The position numbers and the translations under genes are program-made. DNA of 64,000 nt, taken from Ostrinia nubilalis (taxonomy: Eukaryota; Arthropoda; Insecta; Lepidoptera; Crambidae). Positions 11,864-23,500 of this stretch are shown piece by piece. Location: assembly GCF_963855985.1 (NCBI RefSeq), contig NC_087104.1:9114001-9178000 (forward strand), read 5' to 3'. Positions within the stretch are counted from its first letter, which is position 1. Every line of letters begins with the position of its first letter. The notes beneath the pieces are model-generated. The model was not told where the DNA came from. It did no database searches and saw only the letters and a list, made by a program, of their open reading frames with translations.

Positions 11864-12073
11864 GAGTAACAAACATCCGTCTATCCATACACCAAGCTTT
11901 TTTATCACTACATAGTATAAACAAACTCGCTTTCCGCTGTCTGTCTCTATGTATGTTTAGATCTTTAAACTACGCAATGGATTTTGATGCGCTTTTTTTA
12001 ATAGATAGAGTGATTTATGAGGAGGCTTTATATCTATACTTAGCATCCATGCGAAGCCGTGGCGGGTCGCTAG
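11864..12073 (+). mobile_element. Helitron-like element nested in another repeat fragment
   Basis: The inner element, 11905-12073, begins A|TCACTACATAGTATAAA and ends GGCGGGTCGCTAG|T, the TC...CTAG arrangement between A and T. It sits directly after a fragment (11864-11900, GAGTAACAAACATCC...) belonging to the other Helitron-like family seen at 4032, so one element appears to have landed in another. The body contains the AAACTACGCAATGGATTTTG word shared, inverted, with the copy at 1946. Confidence 0.65.
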
Positions 12074-13310
12074 TATGTAATAAATTATGCAGAGCCTATA
12101 ACATAATTAAGTCGCTCGTCCTACACAAGCCAACTAGCAACACTGAAAAAGGACGTACCGAAATAGGCAACCCGAATGGAAACTTTTGATCTAGGATTAA
12201 ATTCGCTTTATGGTAGCAAAGAGAAAATTAGGCGTTTTAAAATGTGGCGTTGGGACGAAAATGTCGAGCAGTGAAAGGGGCTAATGCGAGATTGAGCTCC
12301 CAATTACGATGTATTGACATGAGACCATGTGGCGCAACACAATCCTGTAATTACCTTTCAGATGCAAGGGTCATATTCCTTTGTAATCAAACCAAAAGTT
12401 ATGAATAGGCCTTCCTTTTAATTTAGGTTTCCAAAGCCCAGGTAAGTCTAAGTTTTTGATTGCGTAATTCAGATTTGTGGTTAGGTTTTGAAATGTGATT
12501 ATTTTATTTGCTTTGTCACGAACACCAGGCTTAATTAGTCTAGGTCTAGTGCCTATTTTAAGGTGGTATACTGTCGATAAAAGTATAATTTTTAGATGCT
12601 AAATAGCATAATGAGTGTGTCGTGTCATACTCGTAGAGTTTATTGTTTGATGTGAGACATCGTCCGTCAGTACTTACTTAGGTTACAGTTTCAAAACTAA
12701 TTTTGAAATGGCTGTTTGGCATTTTAAACAATAAAAATATCACAAATTTTCCCACGGCGTTTATTTCAATCAAACTCCGCGAATTGGAGTGTTCTTATTC
12801 CTTAACGAAAAAAAGACATCAGCGGAGTTAATTACTGGGGAATAAATTAAAAACGGTGAGTTATATGGAAGTAATAAGTTTTGGGTTGTTTGAATGGGAC
12901 CCTCTGGCCAGGCTCTGGTCCGGCATTCGGATCGCGAGCCGCGGGGGCGATGCTTGAGGTTATACGGTACGCACTGGGAGCGTATGACGCGGCGTTTTTT
13001 ACGCGGGGATTTAATGTTATTTGATTAGCGGTATAAACAACATAATAAAATTTCTTCTTCTCAGTCGTTTCGCTTTTGGCAGAACGGTTGTGGTCACGTT
13101 GAAGCGTCCGCATCGATTGTAGAGGCGGATAGATACAGCACCTACAATACAATTGCCTATCTGTAAATACAGTTCTTGTTCTTATAATTGATATTGCAAC
13201 CAATCCGTTGTGCTCCTACAGTGGAAACTAAATGGTCTGATTAAGTAAATTAAGTAATCTAATATGGCATATCAACAGCGTCTTACTAACAATAAATGTT
13301 TCGGTGTTTA
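12074..13310. other. Non-coding DNA, nothing recognised
   Basis: The longest frame is 118 codons on the minus strand at 12847-13203. Its composition is unremarkable and no domain was recognised, so it is not called as a gene. Confidence 0.4.
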
Positions 13311-13460
13311 AGCCTAGGCGCAGACCAACGACTTTTAGACGGCCGATAGTCGGGCCCGATTTAATTTATGAAATTCAAATCGGTGTAATGTGCGCACTTC
13401 AATACACGTCCAGCCCATACTAATTAACTGCCCGACAAATCAGTGGTCTGCGCCTAGGCT
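13311..13460. mobile_element. 150-bp MITE with perfect 17-bp inverted ends
   Basis: The ends AGCCTAGGCGCAGACCA (13311-13327) and TGGTCTGCGCCTAGGCT (13444-13460) are perfect complements. The body is non-coding. The flanks TTTA / AAGT do not give a clear target duplication, so the superfamily is not assigned. Confidence 0.75.
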
Positions 13461-14976
13461 AAGTGTGAGGGAAACGGGCTTGTGGGCGGACCTCTAGTTG
13501 CCTGTCTTTAAAATACTTATAAGAAAGTCACGCGCGTTTTAAAGACCACAATGTCTTGTCTAGGCTTCGTTTATAGCAGATTAAAAAGCACGTTAAAAAT
13601 ACCCAGTGCGTACACCCCTGTCACATCTTAGGGTGCGCCCAAGAAGGGATCGGCAGGCGCGCTTATAATTTATTCCCTCAATTAATACATAGCGGGGAAT
13701 TGTTAGCGCCTTTGTCCTAACTCGTGAGGTTTCACTACAATCTGATTCAGACAATTATTGCTATTTGATTGATGAAATTTCACATGGTTCGAGAGATAGA
13801 ACATCTTTGTCGGGTTTGCCTTTGTGATGTTCGGTTTTAAGTTTGTCTTAGTTAATTGAGTTTGATAATGAGGAAGGAGAATACCTACCTACTGAAGTTC
13901 TAAATTTCAGATTCCTGTTGTTTGAGATTACTAGTTTCTATTTGTGTTAATAAAATTGATAATTTTTTATCCAAGTAACCATGATACCATCATTTAGAAA
14001 CACAACGGCCGAAATCGCATGAATAAAGAAACAATTCAAAAGCGCACATAAGTTAATTAAATGAATCGTAAAGATACTAAAGTCTTACTATATTATTTTG
14101 TAGTATGTCTGCATTTATTAATTTTTCCGTCTCTATATTTCAGTAAAGAATCCTTGTAGATACAACTAAAACGCCATTCCAATTGTTAAAACCCCTGATA
14201 GCGCTTAAAACTAGCACGCTATCGGAAACACCGACTGAATAAAGTTGTGAAATCTTTAACTTTTGTTCTCATTTCGTTCCAACTTACCTTCGCTTTACAT
14301 TTCTTGCTAATTGTATTATTATACGGGAACTGCAGCTGAATGTGTATATTTCTGTAGCGAATAGCCCGTGGAAACCGAGGAACGCGAACTTTTTAAAATT
14401 AAAACAGCCTGATCTTAGAACGGCAAGGGGATAAAGTTTCGTCTGCCGCATGCGGGCATCGGTAGAAGTACAAATGGTTCATTTATTTTAAGTAACGTTT
14501 GAGAATATGTAGAGTTAAACGGATTTACTCGAAGTAGCCGAAAAGCATGTTAAAATATGCAACAAAAACACTGAAAACGTTTCGGACCATAGTCGATTTT
14601 TTCATTTTAATCGTACTGCAAACTGGCCAGAAATATTTTTCTGTTGATTTGTCACAGAAGCTTAAAAAAGCAAACTGGCACAAAGGTGAGCTGTCAGCTC
14701 GTTTTTAAAAATAAAAGCGTTCTTTTTTCAAAACGGTGGGCACGGAAGCGTTGCAGTGTGTAAATATTAGTGTATTTGATGCACGCATTACCTTCCACCT
14801 CCGTACACACGGGCTTCCGCAAAGGAACCGCGGGCGTCGAGGCTTAGCGTTTAGTGCCGAGTGAACGCGTATCTGTGACTATGTAGTTTGTCGTCCGTTA
14901 TTTTTTAAAACCAAACATTTCATAAATGGAACGTTGAAAGGGCGCAAAATAAATAATAAATAATAGAGAATGAATA
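13461..14976. other. Upstream non-coding DNA, nothing recognised
   Basis: No reading frame, repeat or RNA gene was recognised. It may include distal regulatory DNA of the gene starting at 16700, but nothing in the sequence proves it. Confidence 0.4.
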
Positions 14977-15074
14977 GGCACTTACAGGGCAGATATGTAC
15001 CATCCTAGACTGCATCCCACTTAACATCAGGTGCGATTGTGGTCAAATACCTGCCTTGTTATGCATAAAAAAAA
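14977..15074 (+). mobile_element. LINE 3' end (ACTGCATC...ATCAGGTGCGATT family)
   Basis: A 5'-truncated tail of about 100 bases, starting near CTTACAGGGCAGATATGTAC and ending TTATGCATAAAAAAAA. The same 3' end occurs at 5466 and a diverged one at 51478. It is a non-LTR retroelement, clade not certain. Confidence 0.7.
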
Positions 15075-16329
15075 GAAGTAGGTCTAGAGTTCGTGAACGC
15101 TTCGTTATGCTCAAAAGCTACTACAGCTAAAGCTGTTATCGAATATTACAGAACTTTAACGAATCTTTCATTCCTTCAAATCGGTACAATATCAAAGTTT
15201 AAGTATTTATTTTATGATTAATTGCTAAAACCAGTATTTCTTGAAATTAAAGGATCCATCAAAAGACTACTAAGACTACTAAGCCCTGGTAGAGTTCGAA
15301 GAATCAGAAAATGGCTTAACGAAAAGTGACCTCTAGTATCTAGGCGAAAGAGTTACTAGGAATTGGGTATATTCCTGAGAACCTAAACGCGTCAACTGGA
15401 AAAATTGGTCCGATAACAATTGTCTTTTATTTGAGGGCATTAAAGACATCAGTATCCTTTTAAGGGATTATTCGGTAAAACCATGAGTCCATGAGTGATT
15501 GCTTCAACATTTTAAAATCTGATTAGATTGATGATCTTATTAGATTATGTATTAAACCTAAAATCTTTCAAATAAGGATCTCCAAAATGTGAACGCGTTA
15601 ATGTTTTTGTCCGAAACATGACCGTGATTTAGCTTTTGGTTGTCATGTGATATCACGTTACAAGCGTTCCTAATGCCCTATAAATGTTTATTTTATTGAT
15701 TTTCACACGGCCCGACTACAATGCATCTTGCTAGTCCAGCCCGGACTAGTCCGACATAGTTCCATGTCCCCAAAATAAAGTTATTGGGGTGCAACTTTAC
15801 TCAATTAATAATAATAAATGCTTCGATGGAACCCCCATTCAGTAAAAAGTTTTTATTGCGATAAAGTTGCATTGCGCTTTGAAAAGCTCACGAGTTGGGA
15901 CCATGTCAAAACATTTCCAGTTTTATGTTTGTGTTAGCTTTTGTTGAACGGTATGCAGTTTCGTTCCGCTTGATTAGTTTTATGATGTGTGTAATTAAAA
16001 ATATGTATGTGAGCTTGTTTATTTTTTTCATGCGTAATATATTTGCGTAGGTCCATATTTATCTTTCATTTATTAAAAAGGAATAACAAAACGTTAATTA
16101 AATTTGTTAAGCTAAAAGCAACGTTTGGCTTTATCATATTATGCCTCCCTACAATTATGAGAGCATTTTTATTCGAAGTGAGCGCGTTGTCGCGCCCGCA
16201 AAGCGCTTCTGTGTGACAATTTAACGAACAAACAATAACATCAAAGTTCAACAAGACAAATAACGAATTTAATTGCAAGCACTCGACTCGGTCATTACGA
16301 GGCGTACACCTACGTCAATTAGTGGCGAA
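15075..16329. other. Upstream flank with one short perfect hairpin
   Basis: Non-coding. CTAGTCCAGCCCGGACTAG (about 15730) is a 7-bp stem with a 5-base loop. Otherwise this is AT-rich sequence leading to the GC-rich promoter block. Confidence 0.4.
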
Positions 16330-16699
16330 GGCTCGAGTTCAGATTTTTCCGGAAGGGGAAAGTAATAGGATCCTCTGGCGTCTTGTTGGGGGTCGAGTTT
16401 GGCTGAACCGTCACGCGCTGTTGAAGCGCCGAAAATTTTAAGTTTAATTTAGGATATGCAGGCGTTTTTTTAACGCGATTATGACGTAGCAGGGTCGGGG
16501 GGTGCTGGGGCGAGGAGGGTTGCGTCACGTGCAAGGTCCGCACTCCGCAGCCCCACGCATGCGAGACCGCGGGGCGCCGGCGGCGCATGCGCGCTCCCCC
16601 GGGCCCGCCGCCAGTCGCCCGCCGCCGCGCGCCCCAACCGCCCGCCGCGCCGCCAGCCGCGAGTGTGCATGCAAGTGATGACGACTTGTGACTAGTGCC
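16330..16699 (+). promoter_or_regulatory. Sema1a: GC-rich promoter / 5' untranslated region of the semaphorin gene
   Basis: Base composition switches from AT-rich to strongly GC- and CpG-rich (for example CGGCGGCGCATGCGCGCT), peaking at 16540-16660 and stopping at the start codon. An in-frame TGA at 16679-16681 shows that the coding frame does not extend upstream. No clear TATA box was seen, so the start site is not placed. The extent is judged by eye. Open frames on the opposite strand here are a side effect of high GC. Confidence 0.55.
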
Positions 16700-16796
16700 A
16701 TGACCGTGCTCCGCTGTGCCCTCTTCGCGGCACTCGTCGCCGTCGCCGCCGCCGCCTGGCAGGAGAACGTCAGGCCCAAGGTCTTCGCACAACTAG
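16700..16796 (+). CDS. Sema1a: First coding exon of a class-1 semaphorin (Sema1a-like)
   Basis: The exon encodes 32 codons plus one base. Residues 1-18 form a signal peptide (MTVLRCALFAALVAVAAA) with a strongly hydrophobic core, and the mature chain opens AWQENVRPKVFAQLG. This resembles the start of insect transmembrane Sema-1a/Fasciclin IV, which I recall as A-W-x-x-x-V-x-P-K-[MV]-[YF]-x-Q-x-G just before the sema domain. The reading frame stops matching at CTAG|GTGAGT, a consensus splice donor (phase 1 intron). An upstream in-frame TGA and a G at -3 support ATG 16700. Sema1a is a neuronal guidance ligand and receptor binding PlexinA, anchored in the membrane. The sema domain, PSI domain, membrane span and tail must lie beyond the window. 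A Sema-1b-like paralogue is possible. Confidence 0.72.
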
Positions 16797-17108
16797 GTGA
16801 GTCGGTGACAGTGCCAGTGAACTCCGTGATCCCCCAACGACACGCCGAATCGAAACACACCGCTGACAGGCGCACCGACAATGTTTACAACGCGTGTTTG
16901 GCGACAACGCGCGAGCAAACACCCCACTTACGAAAGTTGCCATGTGTCAAAAGTGACACGAAACGTCAAAGAAATGTAAAGTACACCGTAAATGTATACC
17001 TGAGACTTCGATGGGATCGTTAAAAGAGGTCGATCCGGTTCTAATTGGAAGTTTCGGAAGGGTCTCTTCGGACCGAGAAAGGTTATGTTACGAAACAACC
17101 AAAGTTCC

Positions 17109-17126
17109 GTTGTTGTTGTTGTTGTT
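17109..17126. repeat. (GTT)6 microsatellite
   Basis: Six GTT units interrupted only at the edges, just downstream of the first exon. Confidence 0.9.
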
Positions 17127-17491
17127 ATCAGAAACTCAGTACTAATGGACGAACTCTTGAAATCTTATGGACACGAAGTGAAAACCTTGGAATAACTATC
17201 GTTTGGAAGTTCGCTAAATGATACAAAGTTTATTGAAATGACTGACGCAACTCGCGTTGCTAAGGATACCCCTGGCAGGCGAGGATGTGCGATACAGACC
17301 TACTGAAAACAACGTCACGCAATTCTTAAAGAACTTTCGACGCGGTGTTTTACGAACTCTTATTCGAATTTAAGTAAAGTAATTCCAAACGGAAACAAAT
17401 CAGAAAGAAGCAAAAAGGAAATTGCAATGGAAAATTTATGTCTCTGAACATGAATTTCGATAACATTCAGTGCCATATGTTTTCTAAATAG

Positions 17492-17545
17492 AATGAACAG
17501 AAATGGGCCGAGGAAAGCGCCTTGCGGTACACCCATAACGATTCG
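17492..17545 (-). pseudogene. Isolated reverse transcriptase motif (RIVMGVPQGAFLGPFLFI)
   Basis: On the minus strand 18 codons read RIVMGVPQGAFLGPFLFI, close to the GVPQGSVLGPLLF box of non-LTR (jockey/CR1-like) reverse transcriptases. Flanking residues do not align well and an in-frame stop lies three codons upstream of this block, so it would be a heavily eroded LINE. The 165-codon plus-strand open frame covering the region (17493-17990) is then best read as a shadow. The match is short, so the call is tentative. Confidence 0.35.
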
Positions 17546-20500
17546 AAGTCACGCGACAGTTAGTCCTGCAGGAATAAAGCCGGAGTGCACAACTGTGGAG
17601 CTATTGTTTTATTGTGCAGCCTGCATTGCGGGGGACAGCCACGTGGCTCTCATTAGTGGGATACAAAGCGAAGCAGTTTGCTCTGCGTTTTGCAATGTTA
17701 CGCTCGGATTAGCGGACCACGCGATGTTTAACGTAGCGGATGGAACTTTGTCGATACTGTGGCGGGACGCTTTGTGGGATGCGATTGTTATTGTACGTGT
17801 AGGTGGATCGCATAACAATGAGCCGCCTTATCTTGAGTTACGACTTGTGGGCCAGGATGTCTCAAACGATCACGGTTCCGTGAGATCTTTTTTAATACGC
17901 TTTCCGAGATATTGGTGTGAACAAAAGTTTTTGAATAAAGTTATCGACATTAAAACGAATCTTTGGAAAGCTACGCTGTTAAATGTTTAAATCACATTAA
18001 ACGGCTGGGTTTGATTTATCGTGACAATGCTCATTCGGTTAAAGTTACAAATTGAATAGGAATGCACTTAAAACATACCTTTATGCACATGTATCTAAAT
18101 GTCATAATTGAGTAAATCAACTGAAAGAAGGAGAAAGAAATCCATTTAATATTTATCATATTATACTTAGATCATTGCAACACAGCTTTTTTCTTTCATG
18201 GTTTGATTACCAAACTTTGATAATGATGCAAATTCGAAACAAAACAAGAAGGTATTCCCCGAATTCAAATGATTTGCATGATACACTTTTCAAATAATTT
18301 GGAGCTATTTTGCAGATTGCAAGATTCGTAGAAATTTACTGTAAATCAAAAGCATTCTCTCTAATTCTCTAATGCATTTTCAGAACGCTTTAGGTATAGG
18401 TATATTATGTGGTCTCAGGTAGAGAAAAGTAATCCATAATATGCTAAATATCTATGTAGACCATAATAGGTGGGCAGACGACTATGTTGGTGGTCGAACC
18501 ACAGCCTTCATGACACATATAGATAGGTACGTCGTAAAAAAAAGATCAAGGAAGAGATTCCAAAAATTGATAAAAAGGATGAAAATTAGGTTGACTATGG
18601 CTAATGAAACCGCACATATGGCACACTAATGAATGGTTAAAAGTGTGACGTATCTCGAGGCATTAAATGCTACTGGTGCATATCCTGCGGATGTATCCGG
18701 CCATTGTTTTTTGCTTGAATGAAACTTTAATGGGTGCTATTAACATAAACAAAGTTACCATAGCACGTTGCTATTGGGGAAACTATAAAAAGGGTTATAC
18801 TTAATCAATATTTTGTTGACATTGGTAATGTTACAAGATAATGAATCTAATTGGAAATATGTACGACGTAATTTAAAAAGTGGTATCAGTAGGTAAACAA
18901 ATGAATGCAACGGAATAATCCATTGAAAACAATCATAAAAGTTGTTTTGACTATTTGAAGTCTGACCTTTAGTCGTGTTAGTATAATATTGCATACGAAA
19001 TAGATTAAAACAAATAACAATTCGATATCATGGATGCACAAAGTACCTACATATCAATATTATTTCCATTTGAATATGTAATAATACACTCTACCAATTT
19101 TACCTATTGATACCAGCCTATTTATATTCTTGTAATTTTCTATTGAATGGATTGCTTCATTCATAAACAGTGCGTCCAATCAAATGATACAAACACATAG
19201 AAGCTCGAAATAGTCATCAAGCTGTGAACAATGGAGTAAATAACGCCTCCGAAACTGGATCAGTGAAGCAAGTTAATTCGGATATGATGGTTATTGGACT
19301 TGACGCGATGGACATTCGCTTTGACGATATCAACACCTCGGTAATGCGATCCTCCAATCCGAACCAATGGCTGGGTTGACCGCAGTATGTGGTTAAACAC
19401 GGGGCTAATGTCTTTCTAGGTACGAAGTTTAATCACTTGAGAAGCATTCCTCAACTATATGAAATTATTTTTATCGATGACATTCTTATTCTATCAACTA
19501 TCAAGACTATAGCACAAGTGCGAAATTATCCTAAAGTCATGTACGTTACGTAACATTAAAAATGTGAATAAATCAAAACTAGTCACACATGAGACAAAAA
19601 TTCGAACATAGAGTTCAAAGTGACAGAGTACCAACAGATTATTAATATAGACCTTCATTGAATGAAACACGAATTGGAAACAAAAGCAATGAAAACTTTA
19701 AGCTGCTCTCAGCGCGAACATAATTTTGTTTTGGACAACATGTTTGCTCATTGCTACTAATAGGTGTTCTATAAAGTCTAGATTTGTTTGACCACAGCGT
19801 CCGATAAGTGAGATGCTCATAAGCATAATAGTGTCAGAGTGCGCCTTACAAGATAATTGGTTGCAATCTAGCTAACCTAATTTGTGGGTAATGTAACTGC
19901 ACACGTCCGTTAGGAACTGATATTACACGACGAATGTATGCCAGTAGAGAAGTAGCCCAGCTGATAGTAAGTTTGATAATAAAGATCATTAAAGAGGAAA
20001 AAAGTTATATTCATTTTTACCCCAAAAACATTGACAAAGGAAGGATAGAAAGAGGATCGAAAAGACATAAAAAAATCTGTTGGTTGTATCGAATGCAACT
20101 TTCACACTGAAGAGAAATTAAAGACGGTCGAGAAATCCATTTTAATATTATAACATAATCCTGCTGAAAGTATCATTAAGCCAGAAATTGATTTATTGTT
20201 AAATATCATATTTTCTATATCTTAGAGCTGAAAATGGTGAAGATCAGGAAGATATAAACGATATCTAATAAGCAAGATTTATGCTAATGATACCTAAGAC
20301 GCTTTAATTATAATTTGCTATGCACCTGGCGATATACTCAGCAGTAAAACCTATACTGCTAATGCGTCGCTTGATAAATTTAATGTGCAATAAAGAAAAG
20401 CAGTTTTACGGTACGGTGGTAGGTAAGTAGAGTAACCTGTACTTGTTGTTTCGACCGGTTCCCTTGGTGTGTGGGTTGTCAGAACTGGATGCAGAAATCT

Positions 20501-23500
20501 CTGAGTCAGAGGACGATGACTCACAGTGAAAAGGGATTATCATAGGTCAGTTCGAGACTGTTTCTGAGGCTATAAAACTCTTTGATGTTATTTGATTGGC
20601 TGTCGATGACTGAGCTGCGTCTGTGTCTGTTTAAGTGCCTACTGATATTACTCACAGTCTGTTATGTGTTTATAACTGGGTGTTTTGTGTTTTTGATAAA
20701 AAAGGGTTACTTTTGCACTCAAAGTTACATGCATGTGTTATAGACGGCAGTTTGTATTTTGGTGATAATGTGTTTAGTTTCGTAGAATTCATTATGCTTC
20801 CTGGTTTTGGAGTAAATGAGAAGAGGTATAACCAACTGTAAAGAAATCTATCGGTACCTATTATGCTCTACAATTTATTGGAAAAGCATTTTATTCAAAG
20901 TCTTTGGAGCATTTATCTAATAAATTACAAAAATAATTTTGTTGTTAAATCCTTTCGAATCCATACTATGGACTAAAAAATATAAAGCCTCTAAAACAAG
21001 ATTTATGGAGTGCTCAGTTTTAAACAGGTGCCAGCCTGAGGTTCAATTCTTTCGTTTATGTGGCATTATGGTTACCGACACCCTCTTTATGCTATAACAG
21101 CTAGGATTATAGAACGTTTAAGTGGCACCATAAAATATCCGTCGCTTACTACCTGAAGAAGAAATAAATTACTTAACAGGATAATGCTTTTATATCCGGG
21201 AATGTTTTGTACGTGTCGCAGTATAACCTTATGGGTATTTATTGGACCGTTCGTCAGGACCAATGCGCGGGGGAACAGTTATGCGGTTAGGGTGCATAAT
21301 ATGCTATGCCACTGTTGTTTATGATTGCAGACTGCTGTACAATTTATTAAGTTTTTGGGGTCCTCTAGGAATTATGGCTACACTCCAGCTTATTACAGCC
21401 GGGAAATTGAATTAGACCAAGAGCTTTACTCCATTGTAAGCTCTACGCGTTAGCATTTCTAGACAATTTATAACATTACTCTCATTTTAACGTTTGAAAA
21501 AGCTCTTGAATTGACCTCAGCCGAAACTTGGACTCATTCATCACAAAGTAGGTTCGGGAATATCGATTGAACGATTTGTAGAGTTCAAACTTTGAACTTT
21601 CCCAGTTTGTGATTCGAATTGCTAAAGCTTCTGTTAATAAAAACCGTACCCGCAACGGTAACCGCTAATCAAAAAAGGACAAAAGTTCAAACATTCATCG
21701 ACAACACGATCACTATTAGACGCGGGAGGAATGCGGCCGGGAGCAAAACAAAATGTGTTTAATGGTAACGCGATATGGTGAGTAATAGGTTGCGCTGGAT
21801 TTCCAGGGTTGTGGTAAGATGAAAGGAGTTCTTATTGCGGGGGGGTAAGGTGTTTTTTGTTAGTGGCGTGGTGACAAGTAGCACGCACGTGCGTAATGTC
21901 TCGCCGAAGGAGCGCGGGGGGTGCTGGCGCCGCCTGGCGGGAGAGGGACGGCTTTATGACGACACGATATATTGTCTTCGCTCAGTGTGGGATTTACCGT
22001 ATCTTTTGTTTTATTTTTTCGGACACGCCGATTAATTTCTTTTAGTGGGCTGTTCGGGGTCGCCGGTTCAGCTTGCGCCCAAAATCAAATTTCTTTCTTT
22101 TGTTTTCCCTGCCTTATTGAAGTGCTCTCGCATTAGCGAGCTCACTCAAAACAACAAAAAATACTGCGGTAAAAAGCCGAGGTCCATTAATAATGGCACT
22201 GCATATGTTTTATTGTGTTTGTGTATTTCACATTTCTTCTCCTTTTCGCATTTCGCGAGAATCCATATAACTTTCTTGAATGTGTTTTGAAGATTGCTCA
22301 CAACTTAAATGTGCGAGAAGAATATTCTTTTATCGATAAGCTGTCGGGAATTCCGTTTTCACTATTTCCATTCCATTTCAACACTTTGGAACCTTTTCCG
22401 AGTGTAATAACTCTTTCCTCGAAGAGTAGGTGTTCTTTTTTTAAAATTATTTTACTGCCAATCACAACTCCACGACACAATAAAAATAACAGATTTAAGA
22501 AGCTGGATTTGTTTGTTTACAAAGTGTCCCGAATTTCCCTTTTATGATATTAGATTTTCAAAACAAATAAAAGACGCAGGGTATCGAACGGGCCAGCTGG
22601 CCTATTCAAATTCGCGCAAACGTGGAAGAATTGAAATCAGAGAAAGATGGCGGATGAATGGTGATTCACCCAACCCCTTGCTGACGATGGTTACGCAAAC
22701 ATTGGTTTAGTAATAAAAATATTTGTTCAAATCCTCAACTTGTAAACGAAAGGGAAGCTTTTTTGTGAAATAGGCCCGACGACTGTACCTAGTCTATTGT
22801 AGTGAAGTTTTTAAACTGAGATTAAGAGGAGCTAATCATGGCCTGACGAGGGGAGGTTTTAATCGGTCCTTGCGTTGTTGCAGTTTCTTTATTGAAGGGT
22901 TTTTGTTACAATTACTAACATAATGAAGCACAAACGCGCGCTTACTATGCATAGGGTTTGTTGCATTGTAATGGCCTACTCTAACAAAAAAGTTACCCAC
23001 ATGTTTAGAAGTTTTAAAGATCTGTCGATGTCGGAATAAATTTAACGGCGCAGTAAGATTAATGCCCCACTTCCCCATCTGTATGTTTAAGAACAAATCT
23101 AAATTACCGTTAGAGCCGCCGTAAAAGTAAACAACATACGCCTTCAGCACAATAAGTTGCGGTGATAAATCCTCGCATTCGTTCTCATTTGCACTCGGGC
23201 GCATTAAACCCCTTCTCATTTGAAGGTCCGATGAATGGCTGCGAGTCAATGGGTCGTAAGAAATGGGCCAGTGACGTGAGGCTCCAAGCTCCAAGTGGAA
23301 CGCACTCGCGGCCATTTTGTCTGGATCCCTCGAGGATTGTGCTCCTCAGTCAGCTGTAAATCTGACGGATAATACCTCTTGCATAGCGCCAAGACGTGCT
23401 GTTGCATGAATGAAGTTTTTCACCTTTTGTTTTAATGAAAAATTGGAGCATACAGCCATTCTTCACGCTGCAAAGTTTCAACCCCTGAATAATTCATAAA

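Noticed and set aside
12847..13203. 118-codon minus-strand frame as a gene
   Set aside because: No recognised domain, no splice or promoter context, composition like surrounding DNA.
16319..16881. Long minus-strand open frames over the GC-rich block (157 and 118 codons)
   Set aside because: They are opposite the promoter and first exon of the semaphorin gene, are rich in G/A/R as expected from GC-rich DNA, and show no domain.
16797..17023. Extension of the exon frame past 16796 to a stop at 17021-17023
   Set aside because: The frame reads through a perfect GTGAGT donor, and similarity to semaphorin stops at that point, so the extension is intronic.
17493..17990. 165-codon plus-strand open frame
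   Set aside because: It is the longest frame in the window, but its translation has no motif and the opposite strand carries a reverse transcriptase box. It is treated as a shadow.
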